A stretch of 64,000 bases of DNA, taken from Thermodesulfobacteriota bacterium (GTDB taxonomy: Bacteria; Desulfobacterota_D; UBA1144; Nemesobacterales; UBA2774). The stretch is taken from NCBI GenBank assembly GCA_035325995.1, contig DAOKYU010000001.1, positions 572,397-636,396 on the forward strand. Reading direction: 5' to 3'. The notes beneath the pieces were generated by a model, which saw only the letters and a program-made list of their open reading frames with translations, ran no database searches and was not told where the DNA came from. This document shows, one piece after another, positions 1 to 8,404 of this stretch. The position numbers and the translations under genes were made by a program. The stretch's first letter is position 1; every line of letters begins with the position of its first letter.

Positions 1-51
1 TAAATCGACAAACTCAGAATATCACAAATCCCGCCGCGAGTTCAATCCCGC

Positions 52-79
52 TTGACACCGGCCCGGGCTCAATTATTTT
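52..79 (+). promoter_or_regulatory. Probable sigma70-type promoter for the ICL/PEP mutase gene
   Basis: A perfect -35 TTGACA (52-57) is followed after 16 bases by TATTTT (74-79). The start codon lies at 103, and a purine-rich GGGGGTGACG stretch just before it can serve as ribosome binding site. Seen by eye only; no start site mapping. Confidence 0.5.
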
Positions 80-102
80 TCTTTTAAAACGGGGGTGACG
101 AT

Positions 103-972
103 ATGACGACTAACGGAGAGAAGCTGCGGGCGGTGCTTTCGGGCGAAGGGGTGCTCGTCCTTCCGGGCGTGCACGACTGCATAAGCGCGAGGCTCGCCGA
201 GGCGGCGGGGTTCGAGGCCGCGTTCACGAGCGGCTTCGGCATATCGGCTTCGACGCTCGGGCGGCCCGACTTCGGGTTCCTGACTGCTACCGAGATGCTG
301 GCGAGCGTGAGCCGTATAGTCTCCTCCGTCGGGATCCCCGTCGTGGCCGACATAGACACCGGGTACGGCAATCCGTTAAACGTCATGCGGACGGTCGGAG
401 ACGTCGTCTCCGCCGGGGCAGCGGGCGTAATTCTCGAGGACCAGGAATGGCCCAAGAAGTGCGGGCACTTCGAGGGTAAGCGCGTCATCTCCGCCGAGGA
501 GCACGCCGAGAAGATTAGGGCCGCCGTCGAGGCCCGCGGGTCCAGCGAGCTCGTCATAATAGGCCGGACCGACGCCCGCGCGGTGAACGGGCTCGAAGAC
601 GCTATACGCAGGGGGAGGATTTATTACGAGTCCGGGGCGGACGTCGTCTTCATCGAGGCCCCGCAGTCTGTCGAAGAGCTCCGGGAAATAGCGGCCGCGT
701 TCCCCGACGCCCCTCTCTTCGCGAACATGGTCGAGGGCGGGAGGACGCCCCTTCTGAGCGCGGCCGAGCTCGGCGAGCTCGGGTTCAAGATAGTCGTCTT
801 CCCCCTGTCCGGGCTTTTCTCGGCAACCAAAGCGATGGAGCGGTGCCTCGCCTACCTCAGGAAAAACGGCTCGACCTTCGGCTATGCGGACATGCTTACG
901 TTCAGGGAGTTCGAGGCAGTGGTGGACGTCCCCGGGTACCGCGCCCTCGAAAAGAAGTTCACCGTCTCTTAA
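103..972 (+). CDS. Isocitrate lyase / PEP mutase family enzyme (methylisocitrate-lyase-like)
   Basis: A 289-residue TIM-barrel enzyme of the isocitrate lyase/PEP mutase superfamily. The hallmark active-site stretch PKKCGH with the catalytic cysteine is present near residue 130, after an EDQ metal-binding region and a DIDTGYGN motif near residue 82. IIGRTDA near residue 150 and FANMVEGG near residue 205 are also typical. Length matches 2-methylisocitrate lyase and 2,3-dimethylmalate lyase (about 290 residues) rather than true isocitrate lyase (above 420). The catalytic Cys argues for a C-C lyase rather than a phosphonomutase. The exact substrate cannot be read from sequence, and no propionate-catabolism genes (prpC, prpD) flank it. 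It stands alone with its own promoter. Start chosen at ATG 103 because of the purine-rich site upstream and family length. Confidence 0.85.
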   Translation: MTTNGEKLRAVLSGEGVLVLPGVHDCISARLAEAAGFEAAFTSGFGISASTLGRPDFGFLTATEMLASVSRIVSSVGIPVVADIDTGYGNPLNVMRTVGDVVSAGAAGVILEDQEWPKKCGHFEGKRVISAEEHAEKIRAAVEARGSSELVIIGRTDARAVNGLEDAIRRGRIYYESGADVVFIEAPQSVEELREIAAAFPDAPLFANMVEGGRTPLLSAAELGELGFKIVVFPLSGLFSATKAMERCLAYLRKNGSTFGYADMLTFREFEAVVDVPGYRALEKKFTVS

Positions 973-975
973 GGC

Positions 976-1271
976 AGGCCTCGCCTGCAGGAATTCGGCG
1001 TAGCGGGCTTGGTGCAGTTATCCGATTCTGTGCGGCACGCGAATTGATTCATCTTCCGGTCGTTGTAGCAGGACGGAGGCCTCGCCTGCAGGAATTCGGC
1101 GTAGCGGGCTTGGTGCAGTTATCCGATTCTGTGCGGCACGCGAATTGATTCATCTTCCGGTCGTTGTAGCAGGACGGAGGCCTCGCCTGCAGGAATTCGG
1201 CGTAGCGGGCTTGGTGCGGTTATCCGATTCTGTACGGTACGTGAATTGATTCATCTTCCGATCGTTATAAA
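976..1271. repeat. Tandem repeat, about 2.9 copies of a 101-bp unit
   Basis: Three direct copies begin at 976, 1077 and 1178, each opening with AGGCCTCGCCTGCAGG. Copies 1 and 2 look identical across the 101 bases; copy 3 carries several changes (for example GCGGCACGCG to ACGGTACGTG) and loses similarity at its end near 1271. The unit holds no plausible reading frame kept in all copies. It fills most of the 431-base gap 973-1403 between two convergent genes; the rest (1279-1403) shows only short GC-rich inverted repeats and no gene. Confidence 0.9.
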
Positions 1272-1278
1272 TATAACG
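1263..1278. other. AT-rich palindrome at the end of the tandem repeat
   Basis: CGTTATA-AA-TATAACG forms seven-base perfect arms around two bases. It sits where the third repeat copy diverges. It could be an operator-like site or a chance product of repeat decay; it lies downstream of both flanking genes, so a regulatory role is doubtful. Confidence 0.35.
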
Positions 1279-1403
1279 GCCCACCGGGTGTGCGGACAAC
1301 CTTCCGGGGCAGCGCGGTTAGCTACCTTCGCGCGGCAAGGAATCCGGGTAGTGGGTCGGTTCGGCGCGTGAGGCCGTCCGTGGCCGGCCTGATTTGCTGA
1401 TGG

Positions 1404-1967
<564 letters not shown>

Positions 1968-2077
1968 TACTCAAGTATACCGCGATGGGGCTGGCCGCCA
2001 AGGTTAGGCCGGCGCCTCAATGGGTGGCGCAAACACGCTCATGTGGAATCCGGGTTATCGTACTTCCTTTACCGGAG

Positions 2078-2090
2078 AACACACTACGTG
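2078..2090. repeat. Possible degenerate half-copy of the palindromic element seen at 63.4-63.9 kb
   Basis: AACACACTACGTG here is identical to 63509-63521, and the preceding GGAG is close to the CGAG there. It lies just after the stop of the DUF945 gene. The match is short, so relationship to the larger elements is tentative. Confidence 0.3.
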
Positions 2091-2097
2091 CGGCGGG

Positions 2098-3519
2098 TTA
2101 TTGAAGGAGCGCCCCCAGGTCTATAGGCTGGCCGTTTATGATTACCTGCCCCGACTTGTAGGCGGCTTCGATGGTATAGGAATCGTCCTTTTCCACCAGT
2201 ATATCCCCCGAGACGAGGAGATTTATTTCGTCCTCGGCCGCCCCGCTCGCAAGCTCCGCAAGCTCCTCGTCCGTGGGAGGGTCCTCTCCCATGGCCTTCA
2301 TGTTCTCGAGCACCTCTTCCTTCTTGTAGTCCGTGAGGGCCGATACGAAAAGCTCCTTCGAAACGGTTATCCCCGCGTCGGCCGTGAGGGCGGCCAGCAT
2401 GAGGACCGGGTTCTGCGCGAGATCGACGTTCTCGAGCCCCTCCCCGTCGGCGTATATGCCGAGGTGGCCTTCCAGCTTCCCGCCGGACGTTTCGAGCGAG
2501 AGCTTCCTGAGCTCGATTTTGGGCGATTTGCTTACGAACCCGGGCAGGAGATTTACGAGCTCCCCGGTGAATCGGGCCTTCGCCTCTTCGCTGTCGGCCG
2601 CGTTCTGGTTCGCGTTTATGAGCGCCTGGAGCTTCTTCCACGATCTCGAATCTATGTTGCTTATCGAAAGCTCGTAACCGCCGGGGCCGTATTTATCGCC
2701 CCCGAATGTGAGCTCGTCGAAGACCATGCTGTGCGAGCTGTCGAGAAGCCCCCCCCGCTCGGAATTTTTCCCCTTGAAATCGATTCCGGTAATCGTGAGA
2801 TTCCTGAGCTTCGCTCCGGGCTTCGCCAGAAAATCGAGCTTTCCTACGGTGAAGTTCACATCCCCAGTCGGGTATTCGGCGTCGGGCGCGGGGTGCGAAA
2901 GCTCGGACCAGGCCTTGATCTCCGTGACCGTCAGGGTCGAATCCTTCCCGTCTATCTGGAGACCGGGGGATTCGAGGTCGCTCAAGCTGTGAAACTCGTT
3001 CGTGTCGTAATCGACCCGGCCCGTAAATCCCTTCCAGGAGAGCTTGTCCCCGTCTTCGAGGTCGAGCTCGAAGCCCGGCATCGACATGTCGGCCGTCGCT
3101 TTATTTTTGAAAGAGATAACGGTGTGGGCGTCTATAGGCGGAATCTTCTCGAAAAGCTCCGCATTCCCGCTCCCCTCGGCGGGGGCGAGCTTTATCCGGG
3201 AGTCCAGCACAGAAAGCACGGGCGCGGGCCCCGCCTTTCCCTTGAATATGGCGAGGACCGGGATCGGGCCGTGATATATCGTATCCGTCTCGTCGAGCCT
3301 TACTATTTCCTTGCCCATATTCCTGACGGCGAAAACGGTTCTGGCTTTGGAGCTCAATATCCCCCTGTCGTAGCTCCTGCTTACGACGCTGAAGGCGTCG
3401 CCCTCGGTGTACTGGTCTATGAGGTCGTTATAGACGTACTCCGTGTCCATTCCGAACCTGTAGGACATCCCGACGACGGCTATGACAAGAACGATTATTA
3501 TTACGGATACGACCCTCAT
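2098..3519 (-). CDS. DUF945 (YdgA-like) family protein
   Basis: A 473-residue protein with an N-terminal hydrophobic segment (about residues 4-20, VSVIIIVLVIAVVGMSY) that acts as uncleaved anchor or signal peptide, and a large beta-rich periplasmic region. The pattern fits the DUF945/YdgA family (usually 470-500 residues): repeated strands with a conserved ending of the type INGQPIDLGALL. The function of the family is not established; proteins of this shape share weak similarity to AsmA-like or lipid-handling envelope proteins, which is only suggestive. It lies 133 bases downstream of the Mla-type operon on the same strand and might be co-transcribed with it. No lipobox cysteine is visible. 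Confidence 0.72.
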   Translation of the reverse strand: MRVVSVIIIVLVIAVVGMSYRFGMDTEYVYNDLIDQYTEGDAFSVVSRSYDRGILSSKARTVFAVRNMGKEIVRLDETDTIYHGPIPVLAIFKGKAGPAPVLSVLDSRIKLAPAEGSGNAELFEKIPPIDAHTVISFKNKATADMSMPGFELDLEDGDKLSWKGFTGRVDYDTNEFHSLSDLESPGLQIDGKDSTLTVTEIKAWSELSHPAPDAEYPTGDVNFTVGKLDFLAKPGAKLRNLTITGIDFKGKNSERGGLLDSSHSMVFDELTFGGDKYGPGGYELSISNIDSRSWKKLQALINANQNAADSEEAKARFTGELVNLLPGFVSKSPKIELRKLSLETSGGKLEGHLGIYADGEGLENVDLAQNPVLMLAALTADAGITVSKELFVSALTDYKKEEVLENMKAMGEDPPTDEELAELASGAAEDEINLLVSGDILVEKDDSYTIEAAYKSGQVIINGQPIDLGALLQ

Positions 3520-3652
3520 ATCACTCTCCCTTGCTGGCTTCTGACAACGGATAATTATATTTCCTGCGCCGCGGCTTATGCAACTGCGGGGGTTAAATAA
3601 ACCTTAACATACACCGCATCGGGCCGAAGCGCGGCGGGATGCGTCCGGGGCG

Positions 3653-4309
3653 TTAATTTACGGCGTCCGCCTGCGGGAAAGGCTTCACGTACAGCTTGAG
3701 ATCTTCGAGAAACGCGGCGTATATCTCGCCGAGCGCGGTGTTCCAGCCCCTCATGAGGTCCGGCGCGGAAGCGGTCGGAATCGGAACGTGAGAGCTGTAT
3801 GTTTTATTGAAAATTATCCCGGTGTTGTCGCCGTACTCGCCTTCCGGGGTGTATTCGAGAAGGAAGAACTGTATGGTCATCACGGCCGCCGGCGCGCCCC
3901 TGTAATCGCCGTAGAGCTCGACGAGGTTCGGCTGTATGTAGTAGCTGGCGAAACCCTGGCCGAGCGAGCTCATGACGTCCTCGAAGAGCCCCGTGTCCGC
4001 GAGCCAGCGTATGGTCATTTCGGTGAGGAGAGCGCCGGGAGCCCTGAAGAACTGGTTGTAAAAGTCCGACTCGTAGCTGATGTCGTCGGTCCTGTATACG
4101 AATTCCTTCCCGTCGCTCCCCGGCGACACGCTGAACCTCCACACCTGGGCCACCGCTCCCTTTACCGGGGCCGGAACCTTTTCCGCGGGGGGAACCTCGA
4201 ACATGTAATAGCTCCTCTCGGGGTAGCTCTTCGTTATGCCCCCGCATCCGGCCGCGCCGAGCGCTGTGAATACGGCGGCGGATATCAGTACAAGGAATTT
4301 TGCTCTCAT
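3653..4309 (-). CDS. ABC-type transport auxiliary lipoprotein (PqiC/YmbA-like)
   Basis: A 218-residue protein with a lipoprotein signal ending in LGAAGC (Cys near residue 22), so it is probably anchored in the outer membrane. After the Cys comes the family pattern with YYMFEV near residue 34 and a later stretch around residues 80-100 (RAPGALLTEMTIRWL) typical of the auxiliary lipoprotein domain found with MCE transporters, as PqiC is in the Pqi system. ATG 4309 is chosen over an upstream in-frame start because it overlaps the mlaD stop as ATGA, a sign of translational coupling. It closes the operon and probably provides the outer-membrane end of the lipid path. The lipobox has Ala at -3, slightly unusual. 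Confidence 0.78.
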   Translation of the reverse strand: MRAKFLVLISAAVFTALGAAGCGGITKSYPERSYYMFEVPPAEKVPAPVKGAVAQVWRFSVSPGSDGKEFVYRTDDISYESDFYNQFFRAPGALLTEMTIRWLADTGLFEDVMSSLGQGFASYYIQPNLVELYGDYRGAPAAVMTIQFFLLEYTPEGEYGDNTGIIFNKTYSSHVPIPTASAPDLMRGWNTALGEIYAAFLEDLKLYVKPFPQADAVN

Positions 4310-5256
4310 TGTTTTTCTCCCCCCTCGGGCTCGATGTGCGGCGGAGGACTCCCGAAGAGCACCCACGACGGGTACTTCTTCACGGTCTCCATGAACTCCT
4401 TCATGTCCTCCGTAATGCGCTCTATGTTCTCCATGGTGAGCTTGATGTTGTGCTCGCGGTTGGACAACAGCCTGTCCGTGCGCCTTAACGTCCTGTTGAG
4501 CTCGTCCGTAATCGCGACGACATTTGCGATGGTCTCTTTGGTCTCCTTGCTCTTGAGCATCTTGTCGAGCTCGGCGGTCGTGGTGTCGAGCGTGTTCACG
4601 AGTTTCCGCAGGTCGGCGCTGAGCTCCCCTACCTTAGCCTGCTCGACGGCGTTGTTAAGAGACGCGACGAGGTCTTCCACCCCGTCCGTTATTTTCTGTA
4701 TGTCGATGCTTTCTATGCTTCGTGAAAGATTCTCTATAGTCTGCGTAATCTGCGTTATGGTGCCGGGCGCCGAGGGAATGTACGAGTATTCGGGTGTCCA
4801 GTCGATTTCCAACGGAGGATACCGCTCGGGGTCGAGGTATACGGCGTTAAGGAACGCTATGCCTGTAACGCCCTGAGAGGCGAGCTGGAGCCTGAGCCCC
4901 TTCTGTATCATCTGCCCGTAGCCTTGAAGCCTTTCCTCATCGGTTTCAAAGAGTCTTTTCTTGCCCTCTCCGGCTATCTTGTCGAGGTATATTTCGGCCC
5001 GGACGAGAACGTACGTCTTTCTCGTATGGTATTCGTTGAAAACGAACCCGATGTAGCTGACGTTGCCTATCTGGACCCCCTGGAATTCGAGGGAGGCCCC
5101 GACGGAGAGCCCCTGAACCGACTGGTCGAAATAAGTCTCGATGGTGGTCTTTTTCTGGAAGAACTTTCCTCCGCCGAAAATGATTATCGCCGCAGCCAGA
5201 AGAAGCGTGGCGGCGATAACGAAAAGCCCGATTTTGAAGTAGTTCGGTTTTTTCAT
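4306..5256 (-). CDS. mlaD: MCE domain substrate-binding subunit of phospholipid transporter, MlaD-like
   Basis: A 316-residue inner-membrane-anchored MCE protein. One N-terminal transmembrane helix (about residues 9-28) is followed by the MCE domain (about 35-115) with the typical GLSVGASLEFQGVQIGNV core. The long C-terminal part (about 160-290) is rich in heptad-like leucines, isoleucines and polar residues (ITQTIENLSRSIESIDIQ), probably a coiled-coil needle, which makes it longer than E. coli MlaD (183) and closer to deltaproteobacterial or YebT/PqiB-like MCE proteins. Known role of the family: hexameric lipid-binding ring in the periplasm. Its start overlaps the mlaF stop by four bases (ATGA). 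Confidence 0.88.
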   Translation of the reverse strand: MKKPNYFKIGLFVIAATLLLAAAIIIFGGGKFFQKKTTIETYFDQSVQGLSVGASLEFQGVQIGNVSYIGFVFNEYHTRKTYVLVRAEIYLDKIAGEGKKRLFETDEERLQGYGQMIQKGLRLQLASQGVTGIAFLNAVYLDPERYPPLEIDWTPEYSYIPSAPGTITQITQTIENLSRSIESIDIQKITDGVEDLVASLNNAVEQAKVGELSADLRKLVNTLDTTTAELDKMLKSKETKETIANVVAITDELNRTLRRTDRLLSNREHNIKLTMENIERITEDMKEFMETVKKYPSWVLFGSPPPHIEPEGGEKQ

Positions 5257-6068
5257 ATGCCGGACTCCCCTTTATTTTCTTCACCGCCGAGCTCCGCGTC
5301 CGTCTGACGCCTGAAGAATTTCTGGACGACCGGTATGGTCGAATGATCCCTCAGGTAAACGGGCTTGCCTTCGGCGATTATACCTTTAACGCTCTTATCG
5401 AGCATGATAACCCTGTCCGCTATATTGTAAATACTGTTGAGCTCGTGTGTCACGACGACGAACGTGATGCCGAGCGTCCTCGAAAGCTGTTTTATGAGCT
5501 CGTCGAGCTCGGCCGATGTAATGGGATCGAGCCCGGCCGAAGGCTCGTCCAGGAACAGCACCTTCGGGTCGAGCGCCATGGCCCTGGCGAGCGCCGCGCG
5601 TTTTATCATGCCCCCGCTGAGCTCTGACGGCATCTTGTCCTCGGAACCCGTAAGGCCGACGAGCGAGAGCTTCATCCTTCCTATGAGGTCCCTCGCCTCG
5701 GCGTTCAGCTCCGTGTATTCCTCGAGCGGGAGCATGACGTTCTGGAGGACCGTCATCGATCCGAAAAGCGCCCCGAGCTGGTAGGCGACCCCTATTCGCT
5801 TAAGTATTTCTATCCTTTCGTCCCCTTCGGCCGCCGAGATGTCGCGGCCTTCTATGACGACGTTCCCGCCGGCCGGCTTGTAGAGCCCGATCATGTGCTT
5901 GAGAAGCGTGCTCTTTCCGCATCCGGAGCCGCCGAGAATGACAAAAATCTCCCCCCTGTAGACGTCGAAGGTTATATTGTCGAGTATGGTGTTGTCGCCG
6001 TACTTCGCCGTGAGGTCCCTCACTTTTATTATCACTTCCCTTTTGTTTTCGGCGTTATTCCCGCTCAT
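5253..6068 (-). CDS. mlaF: Phospholipid ABC transporter ATPase, MlaF-like
   Basis: A 271-residue ABC ATPase. Walker A GGSGCGKST is at residues 46-54, the signature LSGGMIKRAALARA near residue 150, and Walker B VLFLDEPSAGLDP follows. The SGGM(I/Q)KR form of the signature and the overall length are typical of the MlaF/Ttg2A branch. It lies between mlaE and mlaD with near-zero spacing, so the three are co-translated. It powers lipid transfer between MCE ring and inner membrane; the direction cannot be inferred. Confidence 0.92.
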   Translation of the reverse strand: MSGNNAENKREVIIKVRDLTAKYGDNTILDNITFDVYRGEIFVILGGSGCGKSTLLKHMIGLYKPAGGNVVIEGRDISAAEGDERIEILKRIGVAYQLGALFGSMTVLQNVMLPLEEYTELNAEARDLIGRMKLSLVGLTGSEDKMPSELSGGMIKRAALARAMALDPKVLFLDEPSAGLDPITSAELDELIKQLSRTLGITFVVVTHELNSIYNIADRVIMLDKSVKGIIAEGKPVYLRDHSTIPVVQKFFRRQTDAELGGEENKGESGI

Positions 6069-6069
6069 G

Positions 6070-7218
6070 TCAGATCCCGAGAACGTAGTAAACCACCCCG
6101 AATATGCCGTCCGTTAAGATCATGAGCACTATCCCTATGACGACGGCCTCGGTCGCCGCGTCGCCGACGGCCGACGGGCCGCGCGACGCCCTCATCCCCG
6201 AAAGGCATCCGACCCCCGCTATTATCACCGCGAAAAAGAGCGTTTTGAAAAGCCCGGCCAGGAGCATGACGTACGTCCCGGACGCCGTTATCTGGTTCAT
6301 GTACGTGCCGAACGTGAATCCCAGGGAGAGCATGACGACGAGGCCGCCCAGGAGGCCGAAGAGGTTCCCGAATACCGTAAGCAGGGGGAGCATCAGGAGG
6401 GCCGCTATCACCTTCGGCACGACGAGGAAGTTAACGGGGTCGAGCCCCATGGTGTCGAGGGCGTCTAACTCCTCGTTCACCTTCATCGTACCGAGCTCGG
6501 CCGCGAAGGCCGACCCGCTCCTGCCGTTTACGACGAAGGCCGTCATGAGCGGGCCGAGCTCCTTGAAGTACGCTATGACTATGAGGTCGGCGACGAATAT
6601 CTGGGCGCCGTACTGCTGCATCGGCATGGCCGACTGGAACGCGATGACGAGCCCGACGAGGAAGTTGACGAGGGCTATTATGAAAAAGGAGTTGGCGCCG
6701 AACTTCTCGCAGGTCGTGAAAACCTCTCCCCACCTTATACCGAACGGGTTCATGAGCGCCTTTGTCAACCCGACTGTCACCTGCCCGGTGAAGACTATGT
6801 GTACCTTTATTTCCCCGAGCAGCTCCCAGGCCGCGCGGCCGATCTGCTCGACTATCCCCGTCCGCTTCTTCGGAGCCGCTCCTTTCGTCCCGGCGAAGCT
6901 CTCGGGATCGAACAGGTCGAACAGCTTTTCGAGGTCGCCCCTTAGGCCCGTTATCTCGAAGCCGCCGCCCGCTTTTTCCTGCATCAGCCTGAGCTCTATC
7001 AGAAGCGCCATCCCCGAGGCGTCCATGTAATCGATACCCGAAGCGTCCACCACGACATTCCGGGGCTTTTCCCTGGACAGGGCCTCCTCGGCCTTGTCCC
7101 AGACGTCGGACGTGGTATACGCGTCGAGACGACCGCCCGGTTTCAGTGTGAGCGTGCCCCTGCCGTCCTTTGCCGTTTCGAACGAAGGGGGTGAAGAACC
7201 TCTTTCGGGATTGTTCAT
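6070..7218 (-). CDS. mlaE: MlaE-family permease with N-terminal STAS domain
   Basis: A 382-residue fusion. Residues about 15-110 form a STAS domain (GGRLDAYTTSDVW, then VVVDASGIDYMDASGMALL), the fold of MlaB. Residues about 125-382 form the MlaE permease with several membrane helices and the signature GPLMTAFVVNGRSGSAFAAELGTM. In E. coli MlaB is a separate STAS subunit that binds MlaF; here it is joined to the permease, as known for some other lineages. It is the first gene of the operon mlaE-mlaF-mlaD-lipoprotein. No gene for the periplasmic shuttle MlaC or lipoprotein MlaA is nearby. Start at ATG 7218 keeps a complete STAS domain. Confidence 0.9.
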   Translation of the reverse strand: MNNPERGSSPPSFETAKDGRGTLTLKPGGRLDAYTTSDVWDKAEEALSREKPRNVVVDASGIDYMDASGMALLIELRLMQEKAGGGFEITGLRGDLEKLFDLFDPESFAGTKGAAPKKRTGIVEQIGRAAWELLGEIKVHIVFTGQVTVGLTKALMNPFGIRWGEVFTTCEKFGANSFFIIALVNFLVGLVIAFQSAMPMQQYGAQIFVADLIVIAYFKELGPLMTAFVVNGRSGSAFAAELGTMKVNEELDALDTMGLDPVNFLVVPKVIAALLMLPLLTVFGNLFGLLGGLVVMLSLGFTFGTYMNQITASGTYVMLLAGLFKTLFFAVIIAGVGCLSGMRASRGPSAVGDAATEAVVIGIVLMILTDGIFGVVYYVLGI

Positions 7219-7279
7219 ATATGCGCAGCCGACGTGGCTATGTTCTCGATTCCTGCAAATATGGCCTGATGCGGTAGAA

Positions 7280-7318
7280 TTGCCTCTGAGATTAACATAG
7301 TATAATCCCCGGAGTCAA
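7280..7318. promoter_or_regulatory. Overlapping divergent promoters between mlaE and the 7321 gene
   Basis: Plus strand: TTGCCT (7280-7285), 15 bases, then a perfect TATAAT (7301-7306), 14 bases ahead of ATG 7321, so the leader is very short and GGAG (7311-7314) is close to the expected start. Minus strand: -35 TTGACT (complement of 7313-7318), 17 bases, then TTAATC (complement of 7290-7295) towards mlaE. The two sites overlap, so they may compete. Confidence 0.4.
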
Positions 7319-7320
7319 TT

Positions 7321-8397
7321 ATGAAAAGCCATCCCAAGTTCGTAAGAAACCTCGACGCCTTCTACTACGCCGAGGTGTTCCTCGTATGCGCCGTGTCCGC
7401 GGTTCTCGGCATACGCCTCTTCCTCCACATGACCGGGTACCCGCAGATCGGGAACGGCACACTCCACATAGCGCACATGCTGTGGGGCGGTCTCCTCATG
7501 CTGGCGGCGCTGATAATGCTTTTCTCCTTCATCGGGAAGCGCGTAGAGCTCTGGGCGGCGATACTCGGCGGCGCGGGGTTCGGCACGTTCATAGACGAGG
7601 TAGGGAAGTTCGTGACGAAGGACAACGACTACTTCTTCGAGCCCTCGGTCGCGATAATGTACGTCGTTATCGTGCTGATAGTCCTCGCTCTTCACATGAT
7701 AAGGTTCGGATGGACGTTCACCGGGAGGGAGTACCTCGTAAACGCCCTTAAGGGGCTCGAGGAGGTGGCGCTGTCGGACCTCGACGAGGACGAGAAGAAG
7801 ACCGTCCTTCTTTACCTCGACAGGAGCGACCCCGGCGACCCGCTGACGCCCGCGGTGAGGGGGCTCATAACGAACGCGGAGCCGCTGCCCAACCATTCGC
7901 CCGGGCTCTACAGGAGGCTCAAGGACCGTTTCGGCGGCTTTTACGAGAGGGTAGCCGGGACGGCTGTTTTCAGGCGCGCCCTCGTCGTGCTCTTTCTTTC
8001 CCAGCTCGTGGCGACATTCGGGTACGTCCTTTTCCTGACGCTCTATTACGGATTCGGACTGGGCTCGAACCTGAGCTTCGCCGCCCTTGAGCGCGCAAAT
8101 CTCGACGTCAATGACCTCTCCTTCGTCGACGTCGCCCGGCTACTGTCGTCGGCTCTGTCGGGCGTCTTCGTCTTCCTCGGCGTCTACTACATGCGCCGCT
8201 CGCGCCTGAAGGCCTACATGATGTTCGAGCGCGCCCTCCTCGTCTCGATACTCCTCACCTACGTGTTCGTATTCTATAAGGAGCAGTTCGCCGCGCTGAC
8301 GGGGCTTTGCTTTAACCTCGTGATACTCGTCGGCCTCAGGATGCTCATAAGGCAGGAGCAGGTGGAGGAGATAAGAACCGCCTCGTTCTGGAAGTGA
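7321..8397 (+). CDS. Polytopic membrane protein of unknown function
   Basis: I do not recognise a characterised family. The 358-residue protein has about nine hydrophobic segments in two blocks: four or five in residues 15-135, a soluble central part (about 140-215) rich in charged residues with a DLDEDEKKTVLLYLDRSDPGDPL stretch only partly quoted here, and four more in residues 220-345. The first block contains HIAHMLWGG and AGFGTFIDEVGKFVTKDNDYFFEP, polar residues unusual inside membrane helices and possibly functional. Conserved membrane proteins of this layout occur in several phyla without assigned role. It has its own promoter and is convergent with cdsA eight bases away. Confidence 0.75.
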   Translation: MKSHPKFVRNLDAFYYAEVFLVCAVSAVLGIRLFLHMTGYPQIGNGTLHIAHMLWGGLLMLAALIMLFSFIGKRVELWAAILGGAGFGTFIDEVGKFVTKDNDYFFEPSVAIMYVVIVLIVLALHMIRFGWTFTGREYLVNALKGLEEVALSDLDEDEKKTVLLYLDRSDPGDPLTPAVRGLITNAEPLPNHSPGLYRRLKDRFGGFYERVAGTAVFRRALVVLFLSQLVATFGYVLFLTLYYGFGLGSNLSFAALERANLDVNDLSFVDVARLLSSALSGVFVFLGVYYMRRSRLKAYMMFERALLVSILLTYVFVFYKEQFAALTGLCFNLVILVGLRMLIRQEQVEEIRTASFWK

Positions 8398-8404
8398 GCG
8401 CTGC

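Noticed and set aside
843..1148. Reading frame through the first tandem repeat copy
   Set aside because: It begins inside the ICL-family gene in another frame, and the peptide is not kept across the copies.
976..1271. CRISPR array
   Set aside because: The unit is 101 bases and directly abutting, with no unique spacers and no cas genes.
2020..3600. 526-codon open frame on the plus strand opposite the DUF945 gene
   Set aside because: Antisense shadow of a GC-rich gene; rich in Arg, Leu, Val and Tyr, with no domain, while the minus frame matches DUF945 from start to end.
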